A model generated the notes under the pieces. It saw only the letters and a list, made by a program, of their open reading frames with translations, was not told the origin of the DNA and did no database searches. This document shows, piece after piece, positions 41,093-50,062 of a stretch of 64,000 bases of DNA. Source of the DNA: Prasinococcaceae sp. CCMP 1430 (taxonomy: Eukaryota; Prasinodermophyta; Palmophyllophyceae; Prasinococcales; Prasinococcaceae); contig RQSC01000630.1 of NCBI GenBank assembly GCA_013416795.1, positions 1 to 64,000 on the forward strand. The letters run 5' to 3'. Position 1 is the stretch's first letter; each line of letters starts with the position of its first letter. Position numbers and translations under genes: made by a program.

Positions 41093-41483
41093 GCGTGCCA
41101 CGCGCACGCGCAGACGCACGCCACGCAAACTGTAATGCATACGCACAAGACATCCCAGGGGCGGAGAGGCTCGTAGTCTGCGGCGCGCACGCGCTACGGC
41201 AGGGCAGCGCCCGCGAGGCGCGCGGCGGCACGCAGCTCGGCGAGCTCGCTCGGCCGTAGAATCAACAATTAACCCTAGTACCGGATCCAACCCTAACAAT
41301 ACATACCCAAACCGCGGCTGATACAAATTGAAAAGTGGGCAACGCTGCAGAGCGGCCGCTGCGCTGCTGCACGCTGTGCACGTGCACGTGCACATCCACA
41401 GCGCGTGCGGCGGGCGCAGCGGGCGCGGCGGGCGGCGGCATTGCTGCCGCCGCTGCCCCCTCTCCCCTCCCTTACCGGGCGCG

Positions 41484-42172
41484 ATGAGCGACAGCGACGA
41501 CGACTGGCTGGACGAGCCCGCGCCTCCACCCCCGCCACCGAGCGCGCGCGCGCGCGCCGTGCCACCGCCGGCGGCAGTGGCCGCGCCAACACCCGCGCCC
41601 GGCCCCGCACCCGCATCCTCTGCTCTGGACCAGGGGGCGGCCAGGGTCACTCGGACGGACACGCACCCGCCTGAGACCCAGACGAGTGGCTCACCGCCGG
41701 CGGCGGGTGGGAAAGGGCAGCCGGGTCCGCCGCGCCAGCCGCAGCCGCAGCAGCAGCAGCAGCAGCAGTCGCAGGAGTCGCAGCAGTCGCAGCAGCTGCA
41801 GCAGTCGCAGCAGCCGCAGCAGCCGCAGCTGCAGGCGTCGCTCCCGCCGACGCGCCGACAAGAAATCGAGCTCGAGCTCGCGGGCGCCAAGGCGCTGGCC
41901 TGCACACAGGGTGCGCTACGCGCGCTCATGGCGCGCGCCGCGGACCGTTCGCTTGCCGCCGACGGTGCCCGCGCCTCAGCGCTCGCAGCGGCTGAGGCGC
42001 ACGCGCTCGCGCTCGCCGACGTGCACCGCGCGCTCGACGAGGCGGCAGCCGCGGCGGCAGCAAGCCGAGGGGCATCGGAGGCCTCGCGCCGCGAGGCAGA
42101 CGCGGCGGCTCAGGCGGCTGCTGAAGAGCGCGCAGCGCAGGCCGCGGACCGCACGCGCCAGTGCGCCGCCAG
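41484..42172 (+). CDS. 5' exon of a Gln-rich coiled-coil protein (probable golgin)
   Basis: ATG 41484 opens a 229-codon exon: MSDSDDDWLDEPAPPPPPPS, a Pro/Ala-rich region, a long Gln/Ser tract from CAG repeats (about 41740-41835), then a helical segment (RRQEIELELAGAKALA, EASRREADAAAQAAAEERAA). A donor (CCAG|GTACAG) ends it at 42172 in phase 2. Its partner exon is probably in or beyond the gap at 42959-43601; the 3' exon at 44516-45001 on the same strand has the same character. Two bicistronic-looking AT-rich AACCCTA boxes precede it (41271, 41289). It overlaps the 3' end of the TMEM107 gene on the other strand. Confidence 0.55.
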
Positions 42173-42762
42173 GTACAGCGCGGTGAGCACGAAGCCGAAG
42201 AAGTGCAGCAGCGTGGAGAGCGCGTTGATCTTGGGCAGGAACAGCGACACGCCCGCAAACACGCCGACGAGCTCAACCGCAAAAAGCGCGAGAGACGCGC
42301 CCACTATGGACTCCAGCCAGTCCTCGTCGTCGCTCAGCTGCGCGGCGGTCGACGTCGCAGGCTCTGCGCGCACAACCTTCATCGGCGCACAACCAGCGAC
42401 GTGCGCGGCTGTCAGCACAGCACGGAGGCCGCCGGGGCGCGTCTGTCGTAGTGCGCTGGCGCACGCGGCGTGCGCGGCACCTCCAAGCGAGGGTCGCGGA
42501 AACGATGCGACACTGCTCACGGCTGGCGAGCGCTGCCGCGCGTGCTGCCGCGCTTCGACGCCACTCTGCGCGCACGAAGGGGCATGCGCGGGAGCACGCG
42601 CCGGCTCGCGCGGGCGCGGACGGCCGCGCGCGCGCGCATGCAGCAGCACTTGGCGCGACGCACCGTGCCGGCGAGATCGTAGGCCGCCGTCATGACGAGC
42701 ACGAGGTGCGCGACGACCGTCAGAAAGCGCGCTGGCAGGAGGATCTCCTCGCGGGACGGCAT
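42110..42762 (-). CDS. TMEM107: TMEM107 homologue (ciliary transition-zone protein), two exons
   Basis: Exon 1 (42762-42664) reads MPSREEILLPARFLTVVAHL then VLVMTAAYDLAGT, matching the family N terminus (PSRFLTLLAHLV). Exon 2 starts about 42337 with LSDDEDWLESIVGASLALFA, then VELVGVFAGVSLFLPKINAL and HFFGFVLTALYLAAHWR. The splice is in phase 0. Animal TMEM107 has a fourth helix after this point. Here the frame runs only to a stop at 42110 (RSAACAARSSAAA), or a donor after HWR (42155) leads to an unseen exon. TMEM107 recruits MKS proteins to the transition zone. The 3' end lies antisense to the Gln-rich exon. Confidence 0.8.
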
Positions 42763-42958
42763 GATTGCCACTGGGCGGGCGGCGCGCGGACGCGCGTTCA
42801 GGGCGGGGCGCAGGAGGGGGGAAGAATGCGAGGGGAACGGGGCAGCTCGCCGGCCGCACGCGCTTGAGCGCTTGAGCGCTTGGGCGCGGGGGTCGCCGCC
42901 TCGCGCCCGCAACGCGCGCGTCGCGCCGCCCCCGCTGTGGCGTCGCCGCGGCCCACTC

Positions 42959-43601
42959 NNNNNNNNNNNNNNNNNNNNNNNNNNNNNNNNNNNNNNNNNN
43001 NNNNNNNNNNNNNNNNNNNNNNNNNNNNNNNNNNNNNNNNNNNNNNNNNNNNNNNNNNNNNNNNNNNNNNNNNNNNNNNNNNNNNNNNNNNNNNNNNNNN
43101 NNNNNNNNNNNNNNNNNNNNNNNNNNNNNNNNNNNNNNNNNNNNNNNNNNNNNNNNNNNNNNNNNNNNNNNNNNNNNNNNNNNNNNNNNNNNNNNNNNNN
43201 NNNNNNNNNNNNNNNNNNNNNNNNNNNNNNNNNNNNNNNNNNNNNNNNNNNNNNNNNNNNNNNNNNNNNNNNNNNNNNNNNNNNNNNNNNNNNNNNNNNN
43301 NNNNNNNNNNNNNNNNNNNNNNNNNNNNNNNNNNNNNNNNNNNNNNNNNNNNNNNNNNNNNNNNNNNNNNNNNNNNNNNNNNNNNNNNNNNNNNNNNNNN
43401 NNNNNNNNNNNNNNNNNNNNNNNNNNNNNNNNNNNNNNNNNNNNNNNNNNNNNNNNNNNNNNNNNNNNNNNNNNNNNNNNNNNNNNNNNNNNNNNNNNNN
43501 NNNNNNNNNNNNNNNNNNNNNNNNNNNNNNNNNNNNNNNNNNNNNNNNNNNNNNNNNNNNNNNNNNNNNNNNNNNNNNNNNNNNNNNNNNNNNNNNNNNN
43601 N
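42959..43601. other. Assembly gap (643 N)
   Basis: A run of 643 N inside a locus with genes on both strands; it hides at least the 3' part of the minus-strand gene to its right and perhaps a golgin exon. Confidence 0.99.
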
Positions 43602-43936
43602 CTGAATTGGCAGATTACGCAGCGCGCGGGCGCGCCGCCGCCAACCTCGACGGCGAGCTCGTGCTCGCGCCCGGCACCGTCCTCGAGGCACACGGACAGC
43701 GCGCAGCGCGGGCCGAGCGAGCGCACGCCCCGCAGGCGGTGCCAGCCCGCACACCGCAGCTCGGCGCACGTCGAGCGCAGCGCGGAGGCGGAAGCGCGCG
43801 CGCCGACCCCGGAAGCGGAGCCGGGCGCGCTGAGAACGTGAGCGTGAGCGTGTGTTGTGTATTGAGGGCAAACCCCGACCCCGCCAGGCGACGCCAGAGC
43901 GAGAATGTGGGCGTCAGGGTGCAATCGTGCGCATGA

Positions 43937-43971
<35 letters not shown>

Positions 43972-44224
43972 TGTGCGCGCGCGGTGTGCGCGCGTGCGTA
44001 AATGCGCGTGCGTGCGTGTGCATGCGCGCGCTCTCCTACCTCGGTGCGCCGCCGAGCTCTCTGGCGGCCGCGGCGAGCGCCGCGTCGACCTCTGCGAGGA
44101 AGTCGCGCACCGTGCGGCACGCCGCGCGCGCGGCGGCGAGCTGTGAGCGCGCGCGCGCGCTGCTGGCGAGCAGATCGTCGACGACGCCCTCACCGCCCAC
44201 CTGGTGTATGTGCGCGCGCTCGCG

Positions 44225-44262
<38 letters not shown>

Positions 44263-44527
44263 CGCGCGTGCGTGCGTGCATTCGTGACAGCAAGCGTCAG
44301 AGCTCGCACGTGCGTGTGTTCATGCTCGTATGTGCATGTGTGCATGTGCGCATGTGTGCATGCGTCTGTGCGCGTGCGCGCTCACGCACCTCGGCGTGCG
44401 CCGCGGGGCGCTCCGCGCGCGGCTCGAGGCCGCCCAGCACGGCACGCGCACCAGCGGCGGGAGGGCGGCCCCCATCCTCGGGGCTGATGAGGTTGGGGGC
44501 TCCTCCATGGAGCAGACGAAGTCGCAC
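43602..44527 (-). CDS. Unidentified gene, three exon pieces, truncated by the gap
   Basis: On the minus strand, exon B (44200-44040) has clean AG and GT borders and encodes VGGEGVVDDLLASSARARSQ then TVRDFLAEVDAALAAAAREL, a helical stretch. It splices in phase to exon C (43829 to the gap), which reads CAELRCAGWHRLRGVRSLGP then CALSVCLEDGAGREHELAVE, a likely beta-rich domain. An earlier piece ends at a consensus donor (GAG|GTGCGTGAG, 44390) and lies antisense to the golgin 3' exon; its start was not found and 44527 is only a bound. I do not recognise the family. A (CT)n repeat (43941-43969) is in the intron. Confidence 0.5.
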
Positions 44528-45001
44528 TGGGAGCGCTCGCTCGAGGAGAAGGCCTCTGGGCTGGCTGACGCGCTGCTTGCCGCGCAGGCGCGCGCCGAGG
44601 CCGCCGCGTCGGACCGGAAGGCGCTGGCGCTACGGCTGGATGCCGCGATGAGGCAGGAAGAACGCCAGCAGCAGGAGAGACGGCAGCAGCAGCAGCTGCA
44701 GCAGCACGGCAGGCGCCGCGGACTGCAGCAGCGCGGGCCATGGGACGTCGAGGCGGCTGCCGCTGCTTCTGCCGGTTGCGGCGCCGGCGCTTCGCGGGGC
44801 GCGACGTCGAGGGCCGCGAGCGCCGCCGTGCGCGCGGGCTGGCTACCGAAGGGTGCGCTGCCCGCCGCTGGCCTCGTCGACGAGGTCAGCGTCGTGGGCT
44901 CGCGCATGCTTCGGCGCCACGGGCCGCTGCGGTGGGGTGTGTACGGCTACTTCCTCCTGCTGCACGTGTGGTTCTTCGTGGTATGGCGCGACTGGGGATA
45001 G
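44516..45001 (+). CDS. 3' exon of a golgin-84-like tail-anchored coiled-coil protein
   Basis: After an acceptor (GGAGCAG, 44515) the exon encodes TKSHWERSLEEKASGLADAL, a coiled coil with a Gln/Arg-rich part, a low-complexity Ala region, and a C-terminal anchor: RMLRRHGPLRWGVYGYFLLL then HVWFFVVWRDWG. An R.YP.LR..Y...LH.W arrangement at the extreme C terminus is typical of golgin-84 and related Golgi tethers. The 5' exon at 41484 probably belongs to the same gene, though the visible phases do not join directly, so another exon is required between them. Confidence 0.6.
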   Translation, partial: TKSHWERSLEEKASGLADALLAAQARAEAAASDRKALALRLDAAMRQEERQQQERRQQQQLQQHGRRRGLQQRGPWDVEAAAAASAGCGAGASRGATSRAASAAVRAGWLPKGALPAAGLVDEVSVVGSRMLRRHGPLRWGVYGYFLLLHVWFFVVWRDWG

Positions 45002-45186
45002 GCGCGCGGACGAGGCGCGCGCAATTCGCGGACCAGTCTGGGTGTGCTCAGGCGGCGGCGCTGTGGCGCTTGGGTGCTCGCGCTGCCAGTAGCAGAGCGC
45101 TACTGTATGTTGAATAATGTATATGAGAGCAGGTCTCTACCACGACCCGTGATCGTCTTACCGCGTGGCGCCCGCGCAGACTGGTC

Positions 45187-46380
45187 TCACTCATCGTCCT
45201 CGACGGCGTCCACGCCGTACGTTCGCTTGGAGATGCCCGCGTACTCGCCGCCCATGAGCTCCATGCACTCGCGCCACAGAGGCACCGGCAACGACAAACA
45301 CTGCTTGAGCACCACCGGCCGGCTGGCGCTTGCAGCGTACCACGCGCCGGCGGCCACCTCGCGCTCAAGCTCTCCCGGGCCCCACATCTGCATCCCCGCG
45401 AAGAAGCGCACACGCGACGGCCGCAGCTCGCCCGGCTGGACCCCGGCGGAGAGGCAACAGGCGCGCGCGTGCACGCGGGGTCAGGCATGTGTGTGTGCGT
45501 GTGTGTATAGAGGGGTGCGGCGGGCGTCAGTTCGCTGGCCGCAGGCACCGACCGGGTGAGCAGCCGCTCCGCTTTTCGCAAAAGCGCGGCGGCGCGCACG
45601 CGCGCGGCAACGCACCGGCTGCGCGAAGAGCCACTCCATGCCGCCTGTGAAAACCCCGGGGAAGACCTCGCGGGCCCCTTCCGCCTCGCCGCACGGGTGC
45701 ACCACACTGACGCCCTGCTGGGCGAGCGCACCGCCGTAGTAGACGCACTGCGACGCGAAGCCTGCCAGGCCGCCCGACGAGCCCGCAGCACCGACGCCCT
45801 CCTCGGGCTCCCACACCTGCTCCATGCCCCAGCCGGCGGGCGGGCCGAGCTCGCCCACAGAGTAGCGCGTGGGACGGTTGAGCACCACCGCGGCGCTGCC
45901 CTCAGGCCCGTGCTGGAGCACAAGCAGCACCGCCTGCCAGAGCTGCGGGGGCACGCCTTCGCCTGTCTCGCCGGCCAACAGCAGGCAGCCCTCCTCAGGG
46001 CGGGGCAGCGGGAAGCAAAAAAAGTCCTCTTCCGCGAGAGCTGGATCCTGCATGGCCAGCAGCTGCATGTTGGCGCGGCTCGTGCGCGAGCGCCAGCCCG
46101 CACCTCCCGCCTCGCCCTCAGACGAGGACACGAGCTTGGCCCGGAATGCGCGCCAGTCGCCCAGCGGAGCTTCTTCTCCTCCTTTGTCTTCACCTCCAGC
46201 GGCATCCGAGTCCTCTGTCTCCCCCTCGCCGGCAGGACCGGGCGTCTCTGCGGAGCACCTGCGCGTCACGCGGCGGGTGCGGCACGCGCGCATTGGGCGG
46301 TGGGAGGTGCCGAAAGAGGCGCCGAGGGGCGCGGCGCGACGCGCCGGCGCGGTCGCCGCTGCCATGGCAGGCCCCGGCAT
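45187..46380 (-). CDS. AlgH/UPF0301 (DUF179) family protein, probably plastid-targeted, two exons
   Basis: Exons 46380-45616 and 45435-45187 join in phase 0 to about 338 residues. The first ~60 residues are Ala/Arg/Thr-rich (MAAATAPARRAAPLGASFGT), like a plastid transit peptide; ATGs at 46380 and 46365 are both possible. Family marks are GCLLLAGETGEG, VVLNRPTRYSVGEL, QCVYYGGALAQQGVSVVHPC, GVFTGGMEWLFAQP, then RVRFFAGMQMWGPGELEREV and GAWYAASAS. The biochemical role is unknown; plant homologues are chloroplast proteins. Immediately upstream is a poly-G tract with one N, and a Doa10 fragment on the other strand. Confidence 0.88.
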
Positions 46381-46443
46381 TCGGCGCGTTGGGTTGCGCG
46401 GTAAGGATGGGCGGGCGGGGGGGGGGGAGGGGGGGGGAGGANC

Positions 46444-46680
46444 GCCGATTTGCATGCAGATGCGGCGCTCCTGATGTACTTGATGCAGATTCTGCGCTAC
46501 GGTGGCACCCTTCTGAAGGTCACCGTGCTGCTGGTCATGGAGCTGGGTCTCTTTCCGCTCATGTGTGGATGGTGGGTTGATTTTTGTACGCTTCCCTTGC
46601 TGGGCGCAACGCTCGCCGAGAGGTTCGAGTTCTGGTCATCATCCCCGGTCACGTCTACAAACGTGCACTGGCTCGTGGGG
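46444..46680 (+). pseudogene. Fragment of Doa10/MARCH6-type E3 ubiquitin ligase membrane region
   Basis: About 79 codons match the conserved central membrane domain of MARCH6/Doa10: LRYGGTLLKVTVLLVMELGL, then FPLMCGWWVDFCTLPLLGAT and STNVHWLVG. Family knowledge: this segment lies in the middle of a ~900-1000 residue ER ubiquitin ligase. Neither the RING-CH domain nor the rest of the helices is present. The fragment starts just after a poly-G tract with an N at 46442, and ends at HWLVG, after which the frame stays open straight into the RsmE gene. It is either an exon at a mis-join, a broken copy, or (if GTGGGG at 46675 is a donor) an exon of a larger gene. Confidence 0.8.
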
Positions 46681-46704
46681 CGACCCACTCGCGGCGCGCC
46701 GTGC

Positions 46705-47756
46705 ATGGCCATGGACGGGGGCTACGAGACGGGCACGGCGCCCACTCTGCACGCATCGCCGCTGCCGGGCGCGGCGGGCGCCGAGGTAGTTCTGAGCGAT
46801 GACGAGGCGCGCCACGTTCGCTCGCTGCGCCTGCGACCCGGCGATGCTGTGCGCCTCACCGACCTGCAGGGCGGGGTGTGCCTCGCCGTGCTCGCCCCCT
46901 CTGCGGGCGCCTCCGGAAACGGTGCGCAGAGGGCCGGCAAGGGACGCAGGGGCGGCGGCGGACGAAGGGGCGGCGGTGGTGGTGATATGATCGCTGTGTC
47001 GACTGCTCCCGCCGTCATGGTGCCGTGGGAGGGGCCGCGCTGGGAGATGTGCGTTGCGTGCAGCACGCTCGCGGGCGGCCGCGCCGACTGGCTGGTGGAG
47101 AAGGCATCGGAGCTCGGCGCGTGGTCGCTGCAACCGACGCTGACGGCGCGTTCGAGTGGCGGCGGCGGCGAGCGCAAGGGCGGCGCGCCTGCGCGCGCCG
47201 AGCGCTGGGAGCGCGTCGCGCGCGCGGCGTCCAAGCAGTGCCTGCGGCCGCACGCGCTGCGCGTGCCGCCGCCGGCCGAGCTCCTCGGCGAGGACATGCG
47301 AGCGCGCATGGCACGCGCGCCGCTGCTGCTGCTAGCGACGCCCGGCGGCGCGCCGCTGCCAAACGTCCTGGCGGAGTATGCCACCAGCACCGCCGCAGGT
47401 GACTCGCAGGCAGAGCCTTGCATGCTCATCGTCGGGCCGGAGGGCGACCTCACGGTGCGCACGCGAACCGCCAAGCACGCCTCCTCAACGCGCGTGCCTC
47501 TAGCTGCGACGCAAGTGAGCCTGCGCGTTCACGCGCGCGCCTGCGCTGACCACGGCGGACGCGTGCCGCTTCGTGCCTCCCTCGCGTTGCGACGCGCGCA
47601 CACACGCGACCGCACGCGCGCCCGCGCGCTCTGCAGGATGAGGAGAAGGAAGCCGTCCTGGCAGCAGGAGCGACGCCGGTCGGCCTCGGCAAGCTACGGC
47701 TGCGGGCAGAGACTGCCGCCGTCGCCATGCTATCTGCTTGCGCGCTGGCGGCATGA
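46705..47756 (+). CDS. RsmE-type 16S rRNA (uracil-N3) methyltransferase, two exons
   Basis: Exons 46705-47454 and 47637-47756 join in phase 0 to 289 residues. The N-terminal PUA-like part reads EVVLSDDEARHVRSLRLRPG and AVRLTDLQGG. The SPOUT part includes RADWLVEKASELGAWSLQP, ERWERVARAASKQCLRP, LIVGPEGDLT (knot motif), and across the intron DEEKEAVLAAGATPVGLGKL then RLRAETAAVAML. RsmE methylates U1498 in the decoding centre of bacterial-type ribosomes, so a plastid or mitochondrial role is expected, although no clear transit peptide precedes the ATG at 46705. The frame is open upstream through the Doa10 fragment. A Gly/Arg-rich insertion lies near residue 75. Confidence 0.87.
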
Positions 47757-47923
47757 GCCCGCGCGAGCCCGCGCAAAAGGTGCCAGCATGTATATGTACC
47801 GATCCGTTTGACTCGAGGGCGGGTCGCGATCATGCGCGCGCGCGCATAACCCTCTGATTTGAAGAGGTGCGAGAAAGCAGCAGGTGCCGCGGAGTAGCCC
47901 CGGCGCGTGCAACGATCCCCGCC

Positions 47924-49270
47924 CTACTCGTACTTGGCCGAGGTCGCGCGGCCGTCGACCAGCCACGCAGCGACGGCGACGCCCAGCGCGAGCTGCATGA
48001 AGTCGCCGAATGCGTTGTCATCCCCGCTAGCGCGAGGCTTGCTGCGAGGCTTGCTGCGCACGGCCGCCGCCGGCTTGGCAGCAGACCTGGGCGTGGCCAC
48101 GCGGGCCTGCCTCCTCGAAGCAGCGGGCTGGGCGACAGAAGTGGACGCGGCCGCCGGTGTCGCGGTTCGCCTGACGCGCGTGCTCCTGGCGGACACGGCG
48201 GGTGCGGCGGCCTCGGCTGCCGCGGTTGGTTTCGCGGCCTCGGCGGTGACCGCGGCGCGCCTCGCGCGCGCCGGGAGCACGCGCGGTGGCGGCTTTGCCG
48301 GAGCCGCTGCCTCGGCCGTCTCGGCAGCCTCGATCGGTTTCGCGGCCTCGGCGGTGACCGCCGCGCGCCTCGCACGCGCAGGGCGCGCGCGCGGCGGCGG
48401 CTTGGCAACCCTCTTGGGCCGCGTCACCTTCACGCGCTCACGTTTGGCCTTTGTGACTTTCTTGCGCACGGGCTCGCGCGCGAACCCCTTTGGCTTGGGA
48501 CGAGCCACCGGCTTCTCCGCCTTCTTGCGCACGCGCGGCGTGCCAGTGCCGGTACGCGCCGTGGCGGCAGCGCTGGACCTGCTGGTTGAGGCGGGCTTCG
48601 TGACTCTGGCACTGCGGCTTGAGCGCTTGATCTTCGGCATCGCTGGCTTCGGCGCGCGAGCAGGGGCGGGTGGAGGCGCCGCGCGCGTCGAACGCAGCGC
48701 CTCAGCCCGTGCCCGCGCGGCCGCCTGCGCGGCAGCACGGGGGTTGCCCGCAGGCGCCGCGGGCGCGGGTGCGGCCTTGTATGCGGATGCGACGCGCACG
48801 TCTGGTGCCTCGTAGCTGTTCATGGCAACCTGCCGTGAGATCGTGCCCGCGGAGGATGAGCGCGCGGCGCCTTTGAGGGCCACGTCAACGTGGCGTGCGA
48901 ATGGGCCAGGCTTGCTTGCGAGGGCGGTCGCGAGGGCCTTCTCGTGCGCAATCGCCCGCTGCGACTTCACCAGGCCGGCGGCGCTGTACACCACCTCCAC
49001 CTCCACCTCAGGGGGCGAGGGGCGCTTGTAGTTGATTGCTGCGTTGGCGTGCGGTGGCGCGACGATGCCTGACGATGCGATGACGGCCGCGAGCGCGAGC
49101 GCCGCAGCGCCCGCGGTGCCGCCGCTGCCGGAGCCCTCGGCGCATCGCGCCTGCAGCGCCGGCCGGGCTGCCTCGGACGCTCTCGCCACCGGCGGAGCGC
49201 GCCGCTGAGTGCGTGTCGCCGGCGCGGAGGCAACCGCCTTCGCCGCGGTTGCCGTCGCTCCCGCCGCCAT
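47924..49270 (-). CDS. Basic Ala/Pro/Lys-rich protein with bipartite plastid (thylakoid)-type leader
   Basis: 448 residues from ATG 49270. The leader has an Arg/Ala-rich transit-like part (MAAGATATAAKAVASAPATR) then a hydrophobic stretch and AxA site (LALAAVIASSGIVAPPHANA), resembling a thylakoid-lumen signal. A short ordered part follows (YKRPSPPEVEVEVVYSAAGL, SQRAIAHEKALATALASKPG). The remainder is Lys/Arg/Pro/Ala-rich like histone H1 tails, with a ~35-residue unit occurring twice (PARARRAAVTAEAAKP). The end has one hydrophobic helix (FMQLALGVAVAAWLVDG). I do not recognise the family. Confidence 0.55.
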   Translation of the reverse strand: MAAGATATAAKAVASAPATRTQRRAPPVARASEAARPALQARCAEGSGSGGTAGAAALALAAVIASSGIVAPPHANAAINYKRPSPPEVEVEVVYSAAGLVKSQRAIAHEKALATALASKPGPFARHVDVALKGAARSSSAGTISRQVAMNSYEAPDVRVASAYKAAPAPAAPAGNPRAAAQAAARARAEALRSTRAAPPPAPARAPKPAMPKIKRSSRSARVTKPASTSRSSAAATARTGTGTPRVRKKAEKPVARPKPKGFAREPVRKKVTKAKRERVKVTRPKRVAKPPPRARPARARRAAVTAEAAKPIEAAETAEAAAPAKPPPRVLPARARRAAVTAEAAKPTAAAEAAAPAVSARSTRVRRTATPAAASTSVAQPAASRRQARVATPRSAAKPAAAVRSKPRSKPRASGDDNAFGDFMQLALGVAVAAWLVDGRATSAKYE

Positions 49271-50062
49271 CGTTGCCCCGGCCGCGCCTACCACGCCCAC
49301 CCCGTGTGCGTCCCTGCCCGCACACGCCAGCCGCACGCGCATCCGCACGCGCCGCTAACACCGAGGAGGCGCGCACGTGCGGCCTTTACCCACGCGCGCC
49401 GCACTCCCCCCCACGCCCACACACACCCAGCATCTCGCTCGCTCGCTCGCGCGCGCACCCGCGCACCGGAAAATCCGCGGGCCGCGCGTCCCTCCGAAAT
49501 TTCCCCCGCGGGTTCGCCCGCGCGCCCTCGTTTCGATGGCGGGCGCCCGCCGAGACCCACGGTCCCGCCGCGGCGCCCCCCCGGGGCGAAAAGACGGAAT
49601 GACTAAAATGACGGATTGGGTTTTATTCACAAAACATTACGTAAAATATGTCACAATGCATTAAAACGTTTTCCATCGCTGTGAGAGGCGCTGAAAAGGT
49701 GGATCGCGCGGCGAAAAAGCGGATCGCGCGGCATCCACGTCAGCCCGGAGGGCGGGATGATGCGGGGGAGCGCGCGGCCGCCACGCGCGCGCGCGTCCCG
49801 CAGGCCATCAAATGGCACTGTAGGAACAAAGTAACCACGGGAGAGCTCTTCATTCGTGTACAGGAGCATCTCCATTGAGTGCTTGGCGCGACAGGGCGTG
49901 CACCGCCGCGGGTACGCAAGGCTGCCGTGGCGCCGACGGCAGGCCGTGCGGGCCGTGCGGGCCGTGCGGGCCTGCGGCGGAGGCGGAGGGGCTGGGGGGG
50001 TGGGGGGGGGTCAGAGCTCCGGCGAGGGGAGCTGCAGGCGCGTGATCCAGCCGACGGGCGGC
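49271..50062. promoter_or_regulatory. Divergent promoter region between 49270 and 50063 genes
   Basis: A lower-GC island (about 49590-49690) and GTAACCACGGGAGA (49831-49844) lie between two divergent genes. CGTTTCGATGGCGGGCG (49529-49545) resembles the right arm of the inverted repeat at 262-280. (GTGCGGGCC)n occurs at about 49948-49973. No gene is seen. Confidence 0.45.
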
